In this document: positions 9,663 through 18,595 of the stretch, piece by piece | Numbering within the stretch: position 1 is the stretch's first letter | Layout: each line of letters begins with the position of its first letter | Source of the DNA: Pectobacterium wasabiae CFBP 3304 | GTDB lineage: Bacteria; Pseudomonadota; Gammaproteobacteria; Enterobacterales; Enterobacteriaceae | DNA length: 64,000 nt | NCBI RefSeq assembly: GCF_001742185.1 | Contig: NZ_CP015750.1 | Location: forward strand, 992,001-1,056,000 | Direction: 5' to 3' | Translations under genes and position numbers: made by a program | The notes under the pieces: model-generated | What the model saw: the letters and a program-made list of their open reading frames with translations, nothing else | Databases searched by the model: none | Told to the model about the DNA's origin: nothing

Positions 9663-10556
9663 ATGAAACGCCCGGACTATCGAACGCTTCAGGCTCTGGA
9701 TGCCGTCATCCGCGAGCGTGGTTTTGAACGCGCTGCCCAAAAGTTGTGTATTACCCAATCTGCCGTTTCGCAACGTATTAAACAGTTGGAAAATCTGTTC
9801 GGCCAGCCGCTATTGGTCAGAACCATTCCGCCCCGCCCAACAGAACAAGGGCAGAAACTGCTGGCTCTGCTTCATCAGGTAGAATTGCTGGAAGAAGAGT
9901 GGTTGGGGAACGAAACTAACAGCGATATTCCGCTGCTGCTGTCGCTGGCAGTGAACGCCGACAGCCTGGCAACCTGGCTGTTACCAGCGTTACAGCCGGT
10001 GCTGGTCGATTCGCCGATTCGCCTCAATTTGCAGGTAGAAGACGAAACGCGCACGCAGGAAAGGCTGCGCCGGGGTGAAGTGGTGGGTGCAGTGAGTATT
10101 CAGTCTCAGCCGCTGCCAAGCTGTCTGGTGGATAAACTGGGCGCACTGGATTATCTATTTGTCGCATCGCCGGCCTTCGCCGCCCGCTATTTCCCGAATG
10201 GCGTGACGCGCTCGGCGCTGCTGCGCGCCCCCGCGGTCGCCTTTGACCATCTGGATGATATGCATCAGGCTTTTTTACAGCAGAACTTTGATTTGTCGCC
10301 GGGCAGCGTTCCCTGCCATATCGTGAATTCGTCGGAAGCCTTTGTTCAATTGGCGCGACAGGGCACGACCTGCTGCATGATCCCACATCTGCAAATCGAG
10401 AGAGAGCTTGCCCATAACGAGTTAATCGACCTGACGCCGGGGCTATTTCAACGCCGGATGCTCTACTGGCATCGCTTCGCACCGGAAAGTCGGATGATGA
10501 GGAAAGTGACGGACGCCCTGCTCTCACACGGCCATCAGGTGTTGCGGCAGTCATAA
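9663..10556 (+). CDS. argP: LysR-type regulator ArgP (IciA)
   Basis: LysR-family activator of the arginine/lysine exporter argO in response to arginine, repressing with lysine; also known as IciA. 297 aa, the E. coli length. N-terminal winged helix-turn-helix at about residues 3-60 ([20 protein letters not shown]), then the effector-binding domain with [20 protein letters not shown]. The start at 9663 (MKRPDYRTL) is chosen by family alignment; the frame stays open upstream to 9615. Its target argO is at 12711-13324, separated here by a small accessory cassette and yggE. Confidence 0.96.
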   Translation: MKRPDYRTLQALDAVIRERGFERAAQKLCITQSAVSQRIKQLENLFGQPLLVRTIPPRPTEQGQKLLALLHQVELLEEEWLGNETNSDIPLLLSLAVNADSLATWLLPALQPVLVDSPIRLNLQVEDETRTQERLRRGEVVGAVSIQSQPLPSCLVDKLGALDYLFVASPAFAARYFPNGVTRSALLRAPAVAFDHLDDMHQAFLQQNFDLSPGSVPCHIVNSSEAFVQLARQGTTCCMIPHLQIERELAHNELIDLTPGLFQRRMLYWHRFAPESRMMRKVTDALLSHGHQVLRQS

Positions 10557-10863
10557 CGTATTCCGATGATCATGGAGTGTGTGACTTGGTAACCTACAAA
10601 TCACACACTCTCATCAAGGCCAGTTACACGCTCATATTCCAAGAACAGCGCTTCCTGCCGATCTGTATCGGCCACCTGTTCATTCCGAATGAGGAAAAGT
10701 ATGAAGGGTTCCGCTAGGTGCACACAGAACCTGAAAGGGGAAGAGAAGGCACAAATCACGTTTCTGATACCATCATGCTATACCTGACGTAACTCCGTTC
10801 TCTGAATCGACCAACTTCACTGAGTAGAACCATTCTTTATGAAAATATCACAGCGTGCTATTT
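10557..10863. other. intergenic region after argP with inverted repeat and coding-like remnant
   Basis: About 307 bases. An inverted repeat GAGTGTGTGA/TCACACACTC (10575-10584 and 10601-10610, 16-base loop, no U-tract) may act as a weak terminator. On the minus strand roughly 10589-10735 stays open for about 50 codons and ends ...DTDRQEALFLEYERVTG..., which looks coding-like but lacks a start and is not recognised. It may be the 3' remnant of a lost gene. Confidence 0.4.
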
Positions 10864-11418
10864 TCAGTTTGGGTATAATTTTTTTAACAATTCTTTCTTT
10901 CCATTATTAAAAGCATCAAGATCTTGTTTATTATCTGTATTTTTCATATACACGTCCCTTTCCTTATTAAAATCTTTATCATCATTCAGAAATAAAGCCA
11001 TTAGGTAATCTATATTATTGACACCTTTACTCCTCATTAATGAAATAACATCTCCATAGCACAATGAATTATATTTACCAATCCTGTCTTTCAACATACA
11101 CTCCTGTAACATTAAAGAGTAATTCTCATCATGCTTATTGAAAGTGTTAAGTACGAAAATTGCTTTTTCATACTCACCTCTAGAAGATAATATACTCGAA
11201 TATATTCTTGTTACATTAATGTTATTAGGATTTCGATCTGAAAGAAATTGCAAATTATCTAACTCTTGTTTTTTTTCACCATCATTTGCAATAGCATATT
11301 TCCTTGCCAACTCTGACGCTTTTTTCGTTGGTTCATCAACATATGAATCATATGCATAAGAAAAAACAACCATTGAAAAAAACAATACCATTGCACTTGG
11401 GATTTTTTTTATTAACAT
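10864..11418 (-). CDS. hypothetical exported protein of the AT-rich cassette
   Basis: Not recognised. 184 aa, clearly AT-richer than its neighbours. The N-terminus is a signal peptide or membrane anchor (MLIKKIPSAMVLFFSMVVFS, then YAYDSYVDEP). The rest is helical and charged, with a TPR-like stretch around residues 60-100 (NINVTRIYSSILSSRGEYEK). AAGG lies 7 bases before the ATG. Its first 7 bases overlap the end of the 93-codon ORF upstream, so the two are probably translationally coupled. Position between argP and yggE breaks a conserved gene order, suggesting acquisition. A periplasmic immunity protein is one possibility, but nothing in the sequence proves it. Confidence 0.7.
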   Translation of the reverse strand: MLIKKIPSAMVLFFSMVVFSYAYDSYVDEPTKKASELARKYAIANDGEKKQELDNLQFLSDRNPNNINVTRIYSSILSSRGEYEKAIFVLNTFNKHDENYSLMLQECMLKDRIGKYNSLCYGDVISLMRSKGVNNIDYLMALFLNDDKDFNKERDVYMKNTDNKQDLDAFNNGKKELLKKLYPN

Positions 11419-11693
11419 GTTAATACCTTACAAAATGGAGTTAATGTTATAACCTTCTTCATGCTCCCAGGGAATGGGGGAACGGATCCTGTATATCCAG
11501 AATCATAGAAATAACCAACTTCAATTTCTATTTTAGGTGATGAAAAATTTTCATTCTGAATCTGAAATTCAGTTGAACCAATGAATATATCATCAATACC
11601 TACAGCAAAATGCTTGCCTATTTTTCTTTCAAGCTTATATATTTTGTTATTGAGAAGATCTTTAACCTTACACCAAAATATAACATTCAGCAT
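11412..11693 (-). CDS. hypothetical 93-aa protein of the AT-rich cassette
   Basis: Not recognised. Predicted beta-rich, soluble, with an acidic/aromatic C-terminal half (EVGYFYDSGYTGSVPPFPG). It overlaps the next gene by 7 bases. The same frame is open upstream of the ATG except for one TAG at four codons before it; the residues before that stop read GGSVDNGLGQEVTPA and begin just after yggE. This could mean that the present ORF is the tail of a longer protein cut by a nonsense change, such as a C-terminal toxin module. That reading is speculative. Base composition is unlike the neighbouring core genes. Confidence 0.55.
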   Translation of the reverse strand: MLNVIFWCKVKDLLNNKIYKLERKIGKHFAVGIDDIFIGSTEFQIQNENFSSPKIEIEVGYFYDSGYTGSVPPFPGSMKKVITLTPFCKVLTC

Positions 11694-11779
11694 TTGGCCC
11701 GCCTAGGCAGGAGTTACCTCTTGCCCAAGCCCGTTATCCACAGAGCCACCTAAGTTTTTAAAGCTCTTTGTTGAGATCT

Positions 11780-12520
11780 TTATTGTGTGCGCTGTAGCTC
11801 AAACACGACATCCACCTGATCGTCAAAGTGAATGGTTTGCTGCTCATAGGTTTGTGCCGCTTCGGTTTGCGCAGCCGCATCTGCCGTTTTAAACATCCGC
11901 GCCATGGGCATCGGCTGATAGTTGGCAACATGGTAGCGAACGCTGTAGATCGGCCCCAGCTTGGCGTTGAAGCCCTGCGCCAGCGCTGCCGCCTGACTTG
12001 TCGCCTGCTCAATCGCTTTCTTACGCGCGTCATCACGATACGTTTCTGGGTTAGCCACGCCGAGTTCTACCGTCCGAATCTCATTCAGGCCCGATTTCAG
12101 CGCCCCATCCAGCAGTTCGTTCAGTTTATCTAATTGACGCAGCGTCACTTCCACCTGACGCACGGCACGGTAGCCTTTCAGCACCGACCCACCCGTTTTC
12201 AGATAGTCATATTCTGGCTGCGTGCGTAAATTGGCGGCATTAATGTCTTTTTTCTCAATGCCGTTCTTACCTAGAAAATCAAAATATTGTGCAACGCGGG
12301 CATCAACCTGCTTTTTCGCTTCCGCCGCATCCTTCGATGACACGCTCACTTCAATCGCCAAGCGCGCAATATCCGGCGTCGCGTCTACGCTGGATGTCCC
12401 TGACGTCACGATATGCGGGCCATCCGGCAATTCCGCAGCCTGTGCGACCATCGACACGCCGCCAAATCCTACTGCAGCGGCCAGCGCCAGTGCATTTAGC
12501 TTCATCATAGCTCGCTTCAC
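11780..12520 (-). CDS. yggE: SIMPL-domain periplasmic protein YggE
   Basis: Periplasmic protein of the SIMPL (DUF541) family, in E. coli linked to lower oxidative stress; exact activity unknown. 246 aa with a signal peptide ending near residue 28 (AAAVGFGGVSMVAQAAE) and family blocks ELPDGPHIVTSGTSSVDATP, SANLRTQ-like and LKGYRAVR.VEVTLRQLDKL. GTG at 12520 is preferred because AAGGAGA precedes it at good spacing; ATGs at 12508 and 12505 would drop only a few residues. It lies downstream of argO on the same strand with a 190-base gap. Confidence 0.93.
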   Translation of the reverse strand: MKRAMMKLNALALAAAVGFGGVSMVAQAAELPDGPHIVTSGTSSVDATPDIARLAIEVSVSSKDAAEAKKQVDARVAQYFDFLGKNGIEKKDINAANLRTQPEYDYLKTGGSVLKGYRAVRQVEVTLRQLDKLNELLDGALKSGLNEIRTVELGVANPETYRDDARKKAIEQATSQAAALAQGFNAKLGPIYSVRYHVANYQPMPMARMFKTADAAAQTEAAQTYEQQTIHFDDQVDVVFELQRTQ

Positions 12521-12710
12521 AATCTCTCCTTACTTATGTTTCATCACGCATGTGGCCCAGCAGATTTTTCCTGCGTTGGCGCAGCATGTTCCAGAATGGA
12601 AGATACGAGAAAGGTATCTTTTACCAGACAACATAACGTATTACCGACTCCACACAATATAGGTGAATTTCTGAAACGTAACGTAAAGCGACGCCATTTA
12701 TTTCTATCCA

Positions 12711-13324
12711 CTATTGCCAGCCGTGACGCGCCAACTGCAAAGCAATCCCCCACATCACCACACCGACAAAAACGTTGATGACCCGCTGTACCCGCGGTGT
12801 ATTCAGCCACGGTGCCAACCAGGCCGCCAATAACGCCAGCGCAAAGAACCAGGTGAAGGAAGCCGTTATTGTCCCCAACGCAAACCAGCTTCGATCATCC
12901 TCCGTAAACTGGCTTCCCAGACTTCCCAACACCACAAAGGTATCCAGATAGACATGGGGATTAAGCCAGGTCACTGCCAGCATCGTGGCAATAATCCGCC
13001 AACGGCTCTGCTTCATCACCTCGGCGCTGGCCAGTGCGATATTTTTGCTGAACGCCGTTTTCATCGCTCCCCAGCCGAACCAGAGTAGAAACGCGACACC
13101 GCCCCAGGTCACCGCCCCAATAACAGCGAGGACTGACTGAGCAACGCGCTACCGCCAAAAATACCGGCGGTAATCAACACCATATCGCTCACAGCGCACA
13201 ACAGCGCCACCATCAGATGATACTGGCGGCGGATTCCCTGATTCATCACAAACGCATTCTGTGGCCCCAGCGGCAGAATCATCGCCGCCCCTAATAGAAC
13301 GCCTTGTAGAAAGACAGCAAACAT
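12711..13324 (-). pseudogene. argO: arginine exporter ArgO, frameshifted
   Basis: Inner-membrane LysE/ArgO-family exporter of arginine and canavanine, activated by ArgP. N-terminal part [20 protein letters not shown] and [15 protein letters not shown] match E. coli closely. After SQSSLLLG the frame runs into TGA at 13109-13111. The other frame picks up [20 protein letters not shown] and continues to the normal C-terminus. The plus-strand run at 13115-13118 has four C; five restore a 204-aa protein (E. coli 211). As written, only about 71 residues would be made. No other defect is visible, so an undercalled homopolymer is the simplest explanation. Confidence 0.88.
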
Positions 13325-13445
13325 GATTTCCCTCGTAGATAAAGCGCCAATAGCGGCGCATGCGCGATGTCACACGCGCATCATACGAAGGGATAATCAT
13401 TAGATGAAATGGATGTTTCTAATCAGGCATTAGCCAAGCTAATAC

Positions 13446-14264
13446 TCAACCGGGCGTGACAAAACCCAGCTCCAGAGAAATACGCTGCGCGGTCGCGATG
13501 ACCGGCTTAATCAGCGATTTCACACCGATTTGCTGTAACTTGGCGGTAGGCAGCGATACCGAGACGGCATAAGGAACGCGCTGCTGAATATCAAACACCG
13601 GTGCGGCAATGCACGATACGCCAAGCTCATTTTCCTCACGATCCATCGCTAGCCCTTTCTGACGAATATCCTCCAGCTCTTCATACATCTTCGGCAGCTC
13701 GGTGATGGTATTACGCGTGAGGGGCTGGATGTCATTCTGATGAGTTTGCCAATAGTACGCAGGGTAGTCGCTTTTACCATACGCCATAAAGATTTTGCCC
13801 ATAGCGGAGCAATAAAGCGGCATGTGCTGACCGATATAAGCACGGGTGCGCATCATGCCCGTCGTCGGCTCCAGTTTGTAGATCAGAATGACATGATCGT
13901 CTTCACGGCTGGAGAAGTTTACCGTTTCCCCCACTTCCAGATTTAATTGCACCAGATGAGGTGATGCGACGTGAATAATATTCAGCGAAGACAGGGCCTT
14001 CTGCCCGATAGAGATAAATTTAGTCGTCAGACGATAGCTGCCAGGTGACGGTGCCTGCGTGACGTAGCCACTGGTGTGCAACCCTTGTAGCAACCGATGC
14101 ACGGTGCTTTTGTTCATCTCCGCCAGCTCAGACAAATGGGCGAGTGGGCAACCGTTAGGGAAATTACTCAGAATTTCAATCAATTGCAAACCACGAAATA
14201 GACTCTGGCTCCCCAGCGGTTTCTCTTTTTGATCATCTTTCTCATTAACAGCTTTCGGGCTCAT
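13446..14264 (-). CDS. plaR: IclR-type regulator PlaR (YiaJ) of the diketogulonate operon
   Basis: IclR-family repressor of the yiaK-sgbE operon; in E. coli YiaJ was renamed PlaR for its role in using plant-derived nutrients. 272 aa. N-terminal winged helix (about 22-85) includes GSQSLFRGLQLIEILSNFPN and MNKSTVHRLLQGL. The C-terminal effector domain carries YIGQHMPLYCSAMGKI and DREENELGVSCIA. Similarity to E. coli YiaJ covers nearly the full length. It is divergent from the ABC transporter operon, and a matching operator is found at the start of both island operons. A possible half-site GTTTCGTATTTG on the minus strand near 14470 hints at autoregulation. Confidence 0.94.
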   Translation of the reverse strand: MSPKAVNEKDDQKEKPLGSQSLFRGLQLIEILSNFPNGCPLAHLSELAEMNKSTVHRLLQGLHTSGYVTQAPSPGSYRLTTKFISIGQKALSSLNIIHVASPHLVQLNLEVGETVNFSSREDDHVILIYKLEPTTGMMRTRAYIGQHMPLYCSAMGKIFMAYGKSDYPAYYWQTHQNDIQPLTRNTITELPKMYEELEDIRQKGLAMDREENELGVSCIAAPVFDIQQRVPYAVSVSLPTAKLQQIGVKSLIKPVIATAQRISLELGFVTPG

Positions 14265-14718
14265 AACTGATCTCCAGAATCAGGGGCTGGGCAGTGCTTG
14301 CGCAGAAATTGCTGCAACGCAGTGTGTCGCCGCCATCCATTTCTCTTAAGAATAGCGATGTTACCGCAAGGGCTGCATGAGGTGAAGTGGAACGCCGTTT
14401 CATTGTCGGCATGACACCCTGAATGCGCAACCGTCCCCCTGTCCATGAAGTGAGCAGTACGTCACAAATACGAAACAACATAATTAACTCATTGTTTTTA
14501 AAGTAAATTTAAAACCACTTTGCCTTTGCTTTAGCGCAATCTTCGGTATATTGTTTTTGAAATTGAGTTTCGCATATTGAAATATACGGTTTATTAAAAC
14601 GACAAATTATTGCTGATTTCGTTCCTGCCAGGGTTATACCACCCCGAATCAACGGGAACAGGTTGCTTACCGATTTTGCACCGCATCGCAGCGTGTGCTG
14701 AACACAAGGGCGCATCAC
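14265..14718. other. plaR-ABC operon divergent control region
   Basis: A 454-base divergent gap. Right part: -10 TATATT at 14547-14552, then the composite operator 14556-14588. Near 14462-14486 the minus strand reads GTTTCGTATTTGTGAC, resembling half of the operator, in the plaR leader. The 14265-14460 part would be plaR leader; no ORF in it is convincing. Confidence 0.6.
14547..14588 (+). promoter_or_regulatory. promoter -10 and composite PlaR operator, ABC transporter operon
   Basis: TATATT (14547-14552), three bases, then an operator starting TTTGAAATTGAGTTTC and continuing GCATATTGAAATATACG to 14588. It contains overlapping inverted arms, GAAAT-N3-GTTTC and GTTTC-N7-GAAAT. The same block, at the same distance from the -10, precedes dlgD at 19617-19658. 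Assignment to PlaR is inferred from its shared occurrence in this island and the symmetric dyads typical of IclR-family sites. Confidence 0.7.
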
Positions 14719-16248
14719 ATGAATCAAATCAATGCGGATCAACCCATACTTGCGCTTAGCCATATCACTAAACGCTTTGGCGGCAACATTGCGGTTAATG
14801 ATGTCAGTCTTCAGGTCATGCCGGGCGAGGTGCTTGCGCTACTGGGCGAAAATGGCGCGGGGAAATCGACACTCATTAAAGTCCTCGCAGGCGTCTACCC
14901 CCGCGATGGCGGTGACATTCAATTCCGTGGAACCAGCATAGCGTCAGCCGCTGCGATAAAAAGTGATGGCCTCCAGCCTATTGCGTTTATTCATCAGGAT
15001 CTAGGGCTGATCGAGTGGATGACGGTAGCGGAAAATATGGCGCTGGTCATGGGCTTTCCACGCCGCTTTGGATTAATTGACTGGCGGGCGATCCGTCAGC
15101 GTGCCAGCCAGGCGCTACAGGATGTGGGGATCGCACTCGATCCCGATGCCCGCGTATTTGAGCTCTCCCGCACGGAGAAATCGCTACTCGCCATCGCGCG
15201 AGCCGTCGCGGTGAATGCCGAACTCCTGGTGCTGGATGAACCCACCGCATCGCTTCCGGCAAACGATGTCCGCCATCTTTTTTCCGTGATTAACCGGCTG
15301 CGTGCGAAAAAAGTGGGCATGATTTACGTCACTCACCGACTGGATGAAGTGATCGATATCGCCGACCGCGTCTGCGTCATGCGCGATGGTCGCTATGTCG
15401 CGGGCGGTAAAACGGCGGATTATTCGCTGCGCGACCTGGTGCAGTTGATTGTGGGTGAAGCCATGCCCGGCGATCAACGTGAACCCTTGCCTGCCCTTTC
15501 TTCTCCCGTTCTACAAGTAAAAAACGTCACCGTAGGCGATATCGGCCCAGTCAGCTTTAGCCTGCAACCGGGGGAAATGCTCGCGCTGGCGGGTCTGCGC
15601 GGCGCGGGTCAGGAAGAGATAGGCCGTTTGCTGTTCGGGCTGCGCCAATGCGACAGCGGAGAAATTCAGTTTCGTGATGCACCTTACCACGCCAGCTCAC
15701 CGCAACAGGCGATGGCTCACGGCGTCTCGCTGGTCGCAGGCGATCGCACCAATGAAAGTCTGGTGATGTCGATGAGCGTTCGCGAGAACCTATTTATCAA
15801 CCCCTGCGCCAGCGGACACAAGCTCTTTTCCCGCTACAGCCGTCGCGAAGAGATCGGGGCAAGCTGGTGGAAAGTGCAACTGTTCGATGTTCGCCCTAAA
15901 AACGTCAATATCGACATCAGCGCGCTGTCCGGCGGCAACCAACAGAAAGTGGTGATGGCACGCTGGATGCACCTCGGCGCGCCGCTGCTGATCCTCGAAG
16001 ATCCCACGGCGGGCGTTGATGTCGGTGCTCGTGCAGAAATTTACCATCTATTAAACAAGTCACTGGCAGAAGGCGTCGCCGTGCTGGTGATTTCCAATGA
16101 TTTCGAGGAGATCGCCCACATTTGCAATCGCGCACTGGTTTTCAATCGGGGCAATGTCGTCGGCGAACTCAAAAATCAACAGGTCTCTTTCGCCAACTTA
16201 TTGGAACTGGCGTCTGCCAGCACGGGGGAAACCACGGCTTCGGCCTGA
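14719..16248 (+). CDS. sugar ABC transporter ATP-binding protein (RbsA/XylG type)
   Basis: Double-ABC ATPase of a carbohydrate uptake (CUT2) transporter, about 509 aa. The first domain has Walker A GENGAGKST and Walker B LLVLDEPTAS. Its signature is degenerate (LSRTEKSLLAIARA instead of LSxGQ). The second domain has an altered P-loop region (LAGLRGAGQEE), as is usual in RbsA-type proteins, and a normal LSGGNQQKV signature. ATG 14719 is chosen for similarity; the frame is open a little upstream and the ribosome site is weak. First gene of ATPase-permease-binding protein-lactonase under a PlaR-type operator. The substrate is not determined by sequence; context suggests a sugar acid or lactone. 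Confidence 0.92.
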   Translation: MNQINADQPILALSHITKRFGGNIAVNDVSLQVMPGEVLALLGENGAGKSTLIKVLAGVYPRDGGDIQFRGTSIASAAAIKSDGLQPIAFIHQDLGLIEWMTVAENMALVMGFPRRFGLIDWRAIRQRASQALQDVGIALDPDARVFELSRTEKSLLAIARAVAVNAELLVLDEPTASLPANDVRHLFSVINRLRAKKVGMIYVTHRLDEVIDIADRVCVMRDGRYVAGGKTADYSLRDLVQLIVGEAMPGDQREPLPALSSPVLQVKNVTVGDIGPVSFSLQPGEMLALAGLRGAGQEEIGRLLFGLRQCDSGEIQFRDAPYHASSPQQAMAHGVSLVAGDRTNESLVMSMSVRENLFINPCASGHKLFSRYSRREEIGASWWKVQLFDVRPKNVNIDISALSGGNQQKVVMARWMHLGAPLLILEDPTAGVDVGARAEIYHLLNKSLAEGVAVLVISNDFEEIAHICNRALVFNRGNVVGELKNQQVSFANLLELASASTGETTASA

Positions 16249-16335
16249 ATAGCGCGCTATTGCGCAGGCGAACTGAATCCACAGTAAAAAAATTCAGACG
16301 CTCACACAGCCTCACCTGTTCGAAGGAAGAAAATA

Positions 16336-17466
16336 ATGTCTAATAAAACATCAGTAAAATCAACGGCGCTAGAGCAACGAGTGAGTCTGGCACAGGATGG
16401 TGCCGGCCCCTGGCTGATGCAAATTCTGACCCGCTATGGCCTGCTGTTACTGTGCATCGCGCTGGTTATTCTGTTTTCACTTGCCACGCCATCGTTCGCT
16501 TCCATGTTGACGCTACAGGCCATCCTCTCCAGCAAAGCCAAAATCGCCCTGCTGGCACTGGCCGCGACCATTCCCATGATCGTCGGAAAAATCGATCTCA
16601 ACGTCGGTTTCGGCATCGTGCTCTGGCACATTCTGGCGATTACGCTTCAGGTGGAATACGGCTTCTCATGGCAGATGGCCGTGCTGACAGTGCTGGTCAT
16701 TTCCGCGCTATACGGCTTGCTCAACGGCATTCTGGTGGCATTGGCCGATATCGATAGCTTCGTCGCCACGCTGGGTTCTGGCACCGTACTGTACGCCGTC
16801 GCCCTGTGGCACTCAGGCGGCCGCCAGATCGTCGGCGATCTGCCTGATGCCTTCATTGCTCTGCACCATACCGAGATCGGCGGGATCCCTATCGTGGCCT
16901 TCTATGTCCTGCTTGTCGCGATCGTTTTATGGCTCGTCACTGAACATACGCCGCTCGGCCGCTGCATGTATGCCGTGGGGGGCAATCCAGCCGCAGCACG
17001 GCTCAATGGGATTTCCGTTAATCGTTTTACTATCGGTGCCTTCATCACGTCCAGCGTATTGACAGGCTTTAGCGGCGTGTTGATCGCCGCAGAACAAGGC
17101 GTCGGACAAGCCAGCGTCGGTATGGACTATCTCTTGCCTGCGCTGGTTGGTGCATTCCTTGGCAGTACCACGCTTCGCCCCGGCCGAGTTAACGTCTGGG
17201 GAACGGTTATTGGCATCGCCATTCTTGCGATTGGCATCGCCGGTATCCAGCAATTTGGTGGCGAATTCTGGGTGGAACCGTTGTTTAACGGAGCCACGCT
17301 GCTGCTCTCCATCACGCTGGCAGGCTACGCCCAGCGCCGCCGCTTACTGAATCAAAAAGCCGTACAACGCCGTCAGGCTGACACACCCCAGCGCCACCAC
17401 CAGGAACCTTCTCATCAGAAAAACACGCCACCAGAAAACAATAACCATAACGTGACACATCCCTAA
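16336..17466 (+). CDS. sugar ABC transporter permease (RbsC type) with His/Asn-rich tail
   Basis: Inner-membrane permease of the CUT2 family, 376 aa with about ten hydrophobic segments. Family marks include EHTPLGRCMYAVGGNPAAAR, GAFITSSVLTGFSGVLIAAE and GAFLGSTTL. AAGGA precedes the ATG at good spacing. RbsC homologues are about 320 aa. The extra length is a 25-residue N-terminal extension plus a roughly 40-residue polar C-terminal tail rich in Gln, His, Asn and Pro (e.g. PQRHHQEPSHQKN). The tail could be a genuine cytoplasmic extension or could reflect a late frame change; no family sequence is available here to decide. It is spaced 14 bases from the binding-protein gene. Confidence 0.9.
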   Translation: MSNKTSVKSTALEQRVSLAQDGAGPWLMQILTRYGLLLLCIALVILFSLATPSFASMLTLQAILSSKAKIALLALAATIPMIVGKIDLNVGFGIVLWHILAITLQVEYGFSWQMAVLTVLVISALYGLLNGILVALADIDSFVATLGSGTVLYAVALWHSGGRQIVGDLPDAFIALHHTEIGGIPIVAFYVLLVAIVLWLVTEHTPLGRCMYAVGGNPAAARLNGISVNRFTIGAFITSSVLTGFSGVLIAAEQGVGQASVGMDYLLPALVGAFLGSTTLRPGRVNVWGTVIGIAILAIGIAGIQQFGGEFWVEPLFNGATLLLSITLAGYAQRRRLLNQKAVQRRQADTPQRHHQEPSHQKNTPPENNNHNVTHP

Positions 17467-17480
17467 CAGGAGCACCCCCT

Positions 17481-18581
17481 ATGAAACGTTTATTGCTGTT
17501 ATCAGGACTGACCACCGTGTTATTAAGCAGCCAGTCAACGTGGGCTGACAGCTATCTCGATCAGGCAACAGCGGCCGTTGCAAAAGCGACCGCCAGCAGC
17601 ACACAGTGGGATGGCCCGACTCAGGGGCCGCAGTTGCAGCCGAATAAGAAGATTATTTTTATTGCTTCCGATATGAAAAATGGCGGCGTTCAAGGCGTGC
17701 AGCAGGGGCTGAGCGAAGCAGCCAAAGCCGCAGGCTGGAAGCTGGAAACGTTGGACGGTGGCGGCTCGGTCAAAGATCAGTTGGCCTCGCTCAATCAGGC
17801 GATCGCCCAGAAGCCAGATGGCATTGTGATTGGCGGCTGGAATCCGAACGTTGCCAAAATCCCGCTGAAGAAAGCCATTCAACAAGGCATTATTCTGACC
17901 GCATGGCATGCCGTACCCGAGCCGGGACCATTGCCAAAATACGATATTTTCTACAACGTGACCTCTGATTCGAATGACGTCGCCCGCATCGCCGCACAAT
18001 ACGCCGTCGTTAAATCAGGTGGAAAAGCCAATGTCTTAATCTTTACCGATTCCCTTTATCAAATCGCTCTTGATAAAGCCAACGTCATGAAAGACGAAAT
18101 CGGTAAATGCAGCGGTTGCAAGGTCGTAGAATTCATCGACACACCGCTCGCCGATACCGCAAACCGCATGCCTGCTATGACGTTTAGTCTGTTGCAGAAA
18201 TACGGCGACAGCTTCCAGTATTCGCTGGCAATCAACGATCTGTATTTTGATTTCATGGCACCGTCGTTAAAAACGGCTGGGAAAGGCGGTAAAAATGCAC
18301 CGTACAACATTTCGGCTGGCGATGGTTCCATCTCTGCCTATCAGCGCATTCGCTCCGGCGATAGCCAATCAGCCACCGTGCCTGAGCCCCTGAAACTGCA
18401 CGGCTGGCAGTTACTGGATGAGTTTAACCGTGCCTTTGCCAAGCAACCGCCTTCTGGCTATGTCACCCCGGCACATTTGGTGACTGCCGAAAACGTCGCG
18501 AACGATGGCGGTAATAACAACCTGTATGACCCGCAAAATGATTATCAGGGCCATTACCGGGCAATCTGGGGTGTGAAATAA
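17481..18581 (+). CDS. periplasmic sugar-binding protein of the ABC transporter
   Basis: Type 1 periplasmic binding protein (RbsB-like), 366 aa, the substrate-capture part of the transporter above. Signal peptide with cleavage expected near residue 22 (TVLLSSQSTWA). Mature domain begins around IIFIASDMKNGGVQGVQQGL and has QKPDGIVIGGWNP and a Cys pair GKCSGCKVVEF that may form a disulfide. AACAGGAG lies before the ATG. It is followed after 14 bases by the lactonase gene. The ligand is unknown. Confidence 0.91.
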   Translation: MKRLLLLSGLTTVLLSSQSTWADSYLDQATAAVAKATASSTQWDGPTQGPQLQPNKKIIFIASDMKNGGVQGVQQGLSEAAKAAGWKLETLDGGGSVKDQLASLNQAIAQKPDGIVIGGWNPNVAKIPLKKAIQQGIILTAWHAVPEPGPLPKYDIFYNVTSDSNDVARIAAQYAVVKSGGKANVLIFTDSLYQIALDKANVMKDEIGKCSGCKVVEFIDTPLADTANRMPAMTFSLLQKYGDSFQYSLAINDLYFDFMAPSLKTAGKGGKNAPYNISAGDGSISAYQRIRSGDSQSATVPEPLKLHGWQLLDEFNRAFAKQPPSGYVTPAHLVTAENVANDGGNNNLYDPQNDYQGHYRAIWGVK

Positions 18582-18595
18582 GTGGAGAGCCCAGC

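Noticed and set aside
14455..14485. CRP-like site near plaR (TGTGA ... TCAC)
   Set aside because: The half-sites are spaced two bases too far apart for the CRP palindrome.
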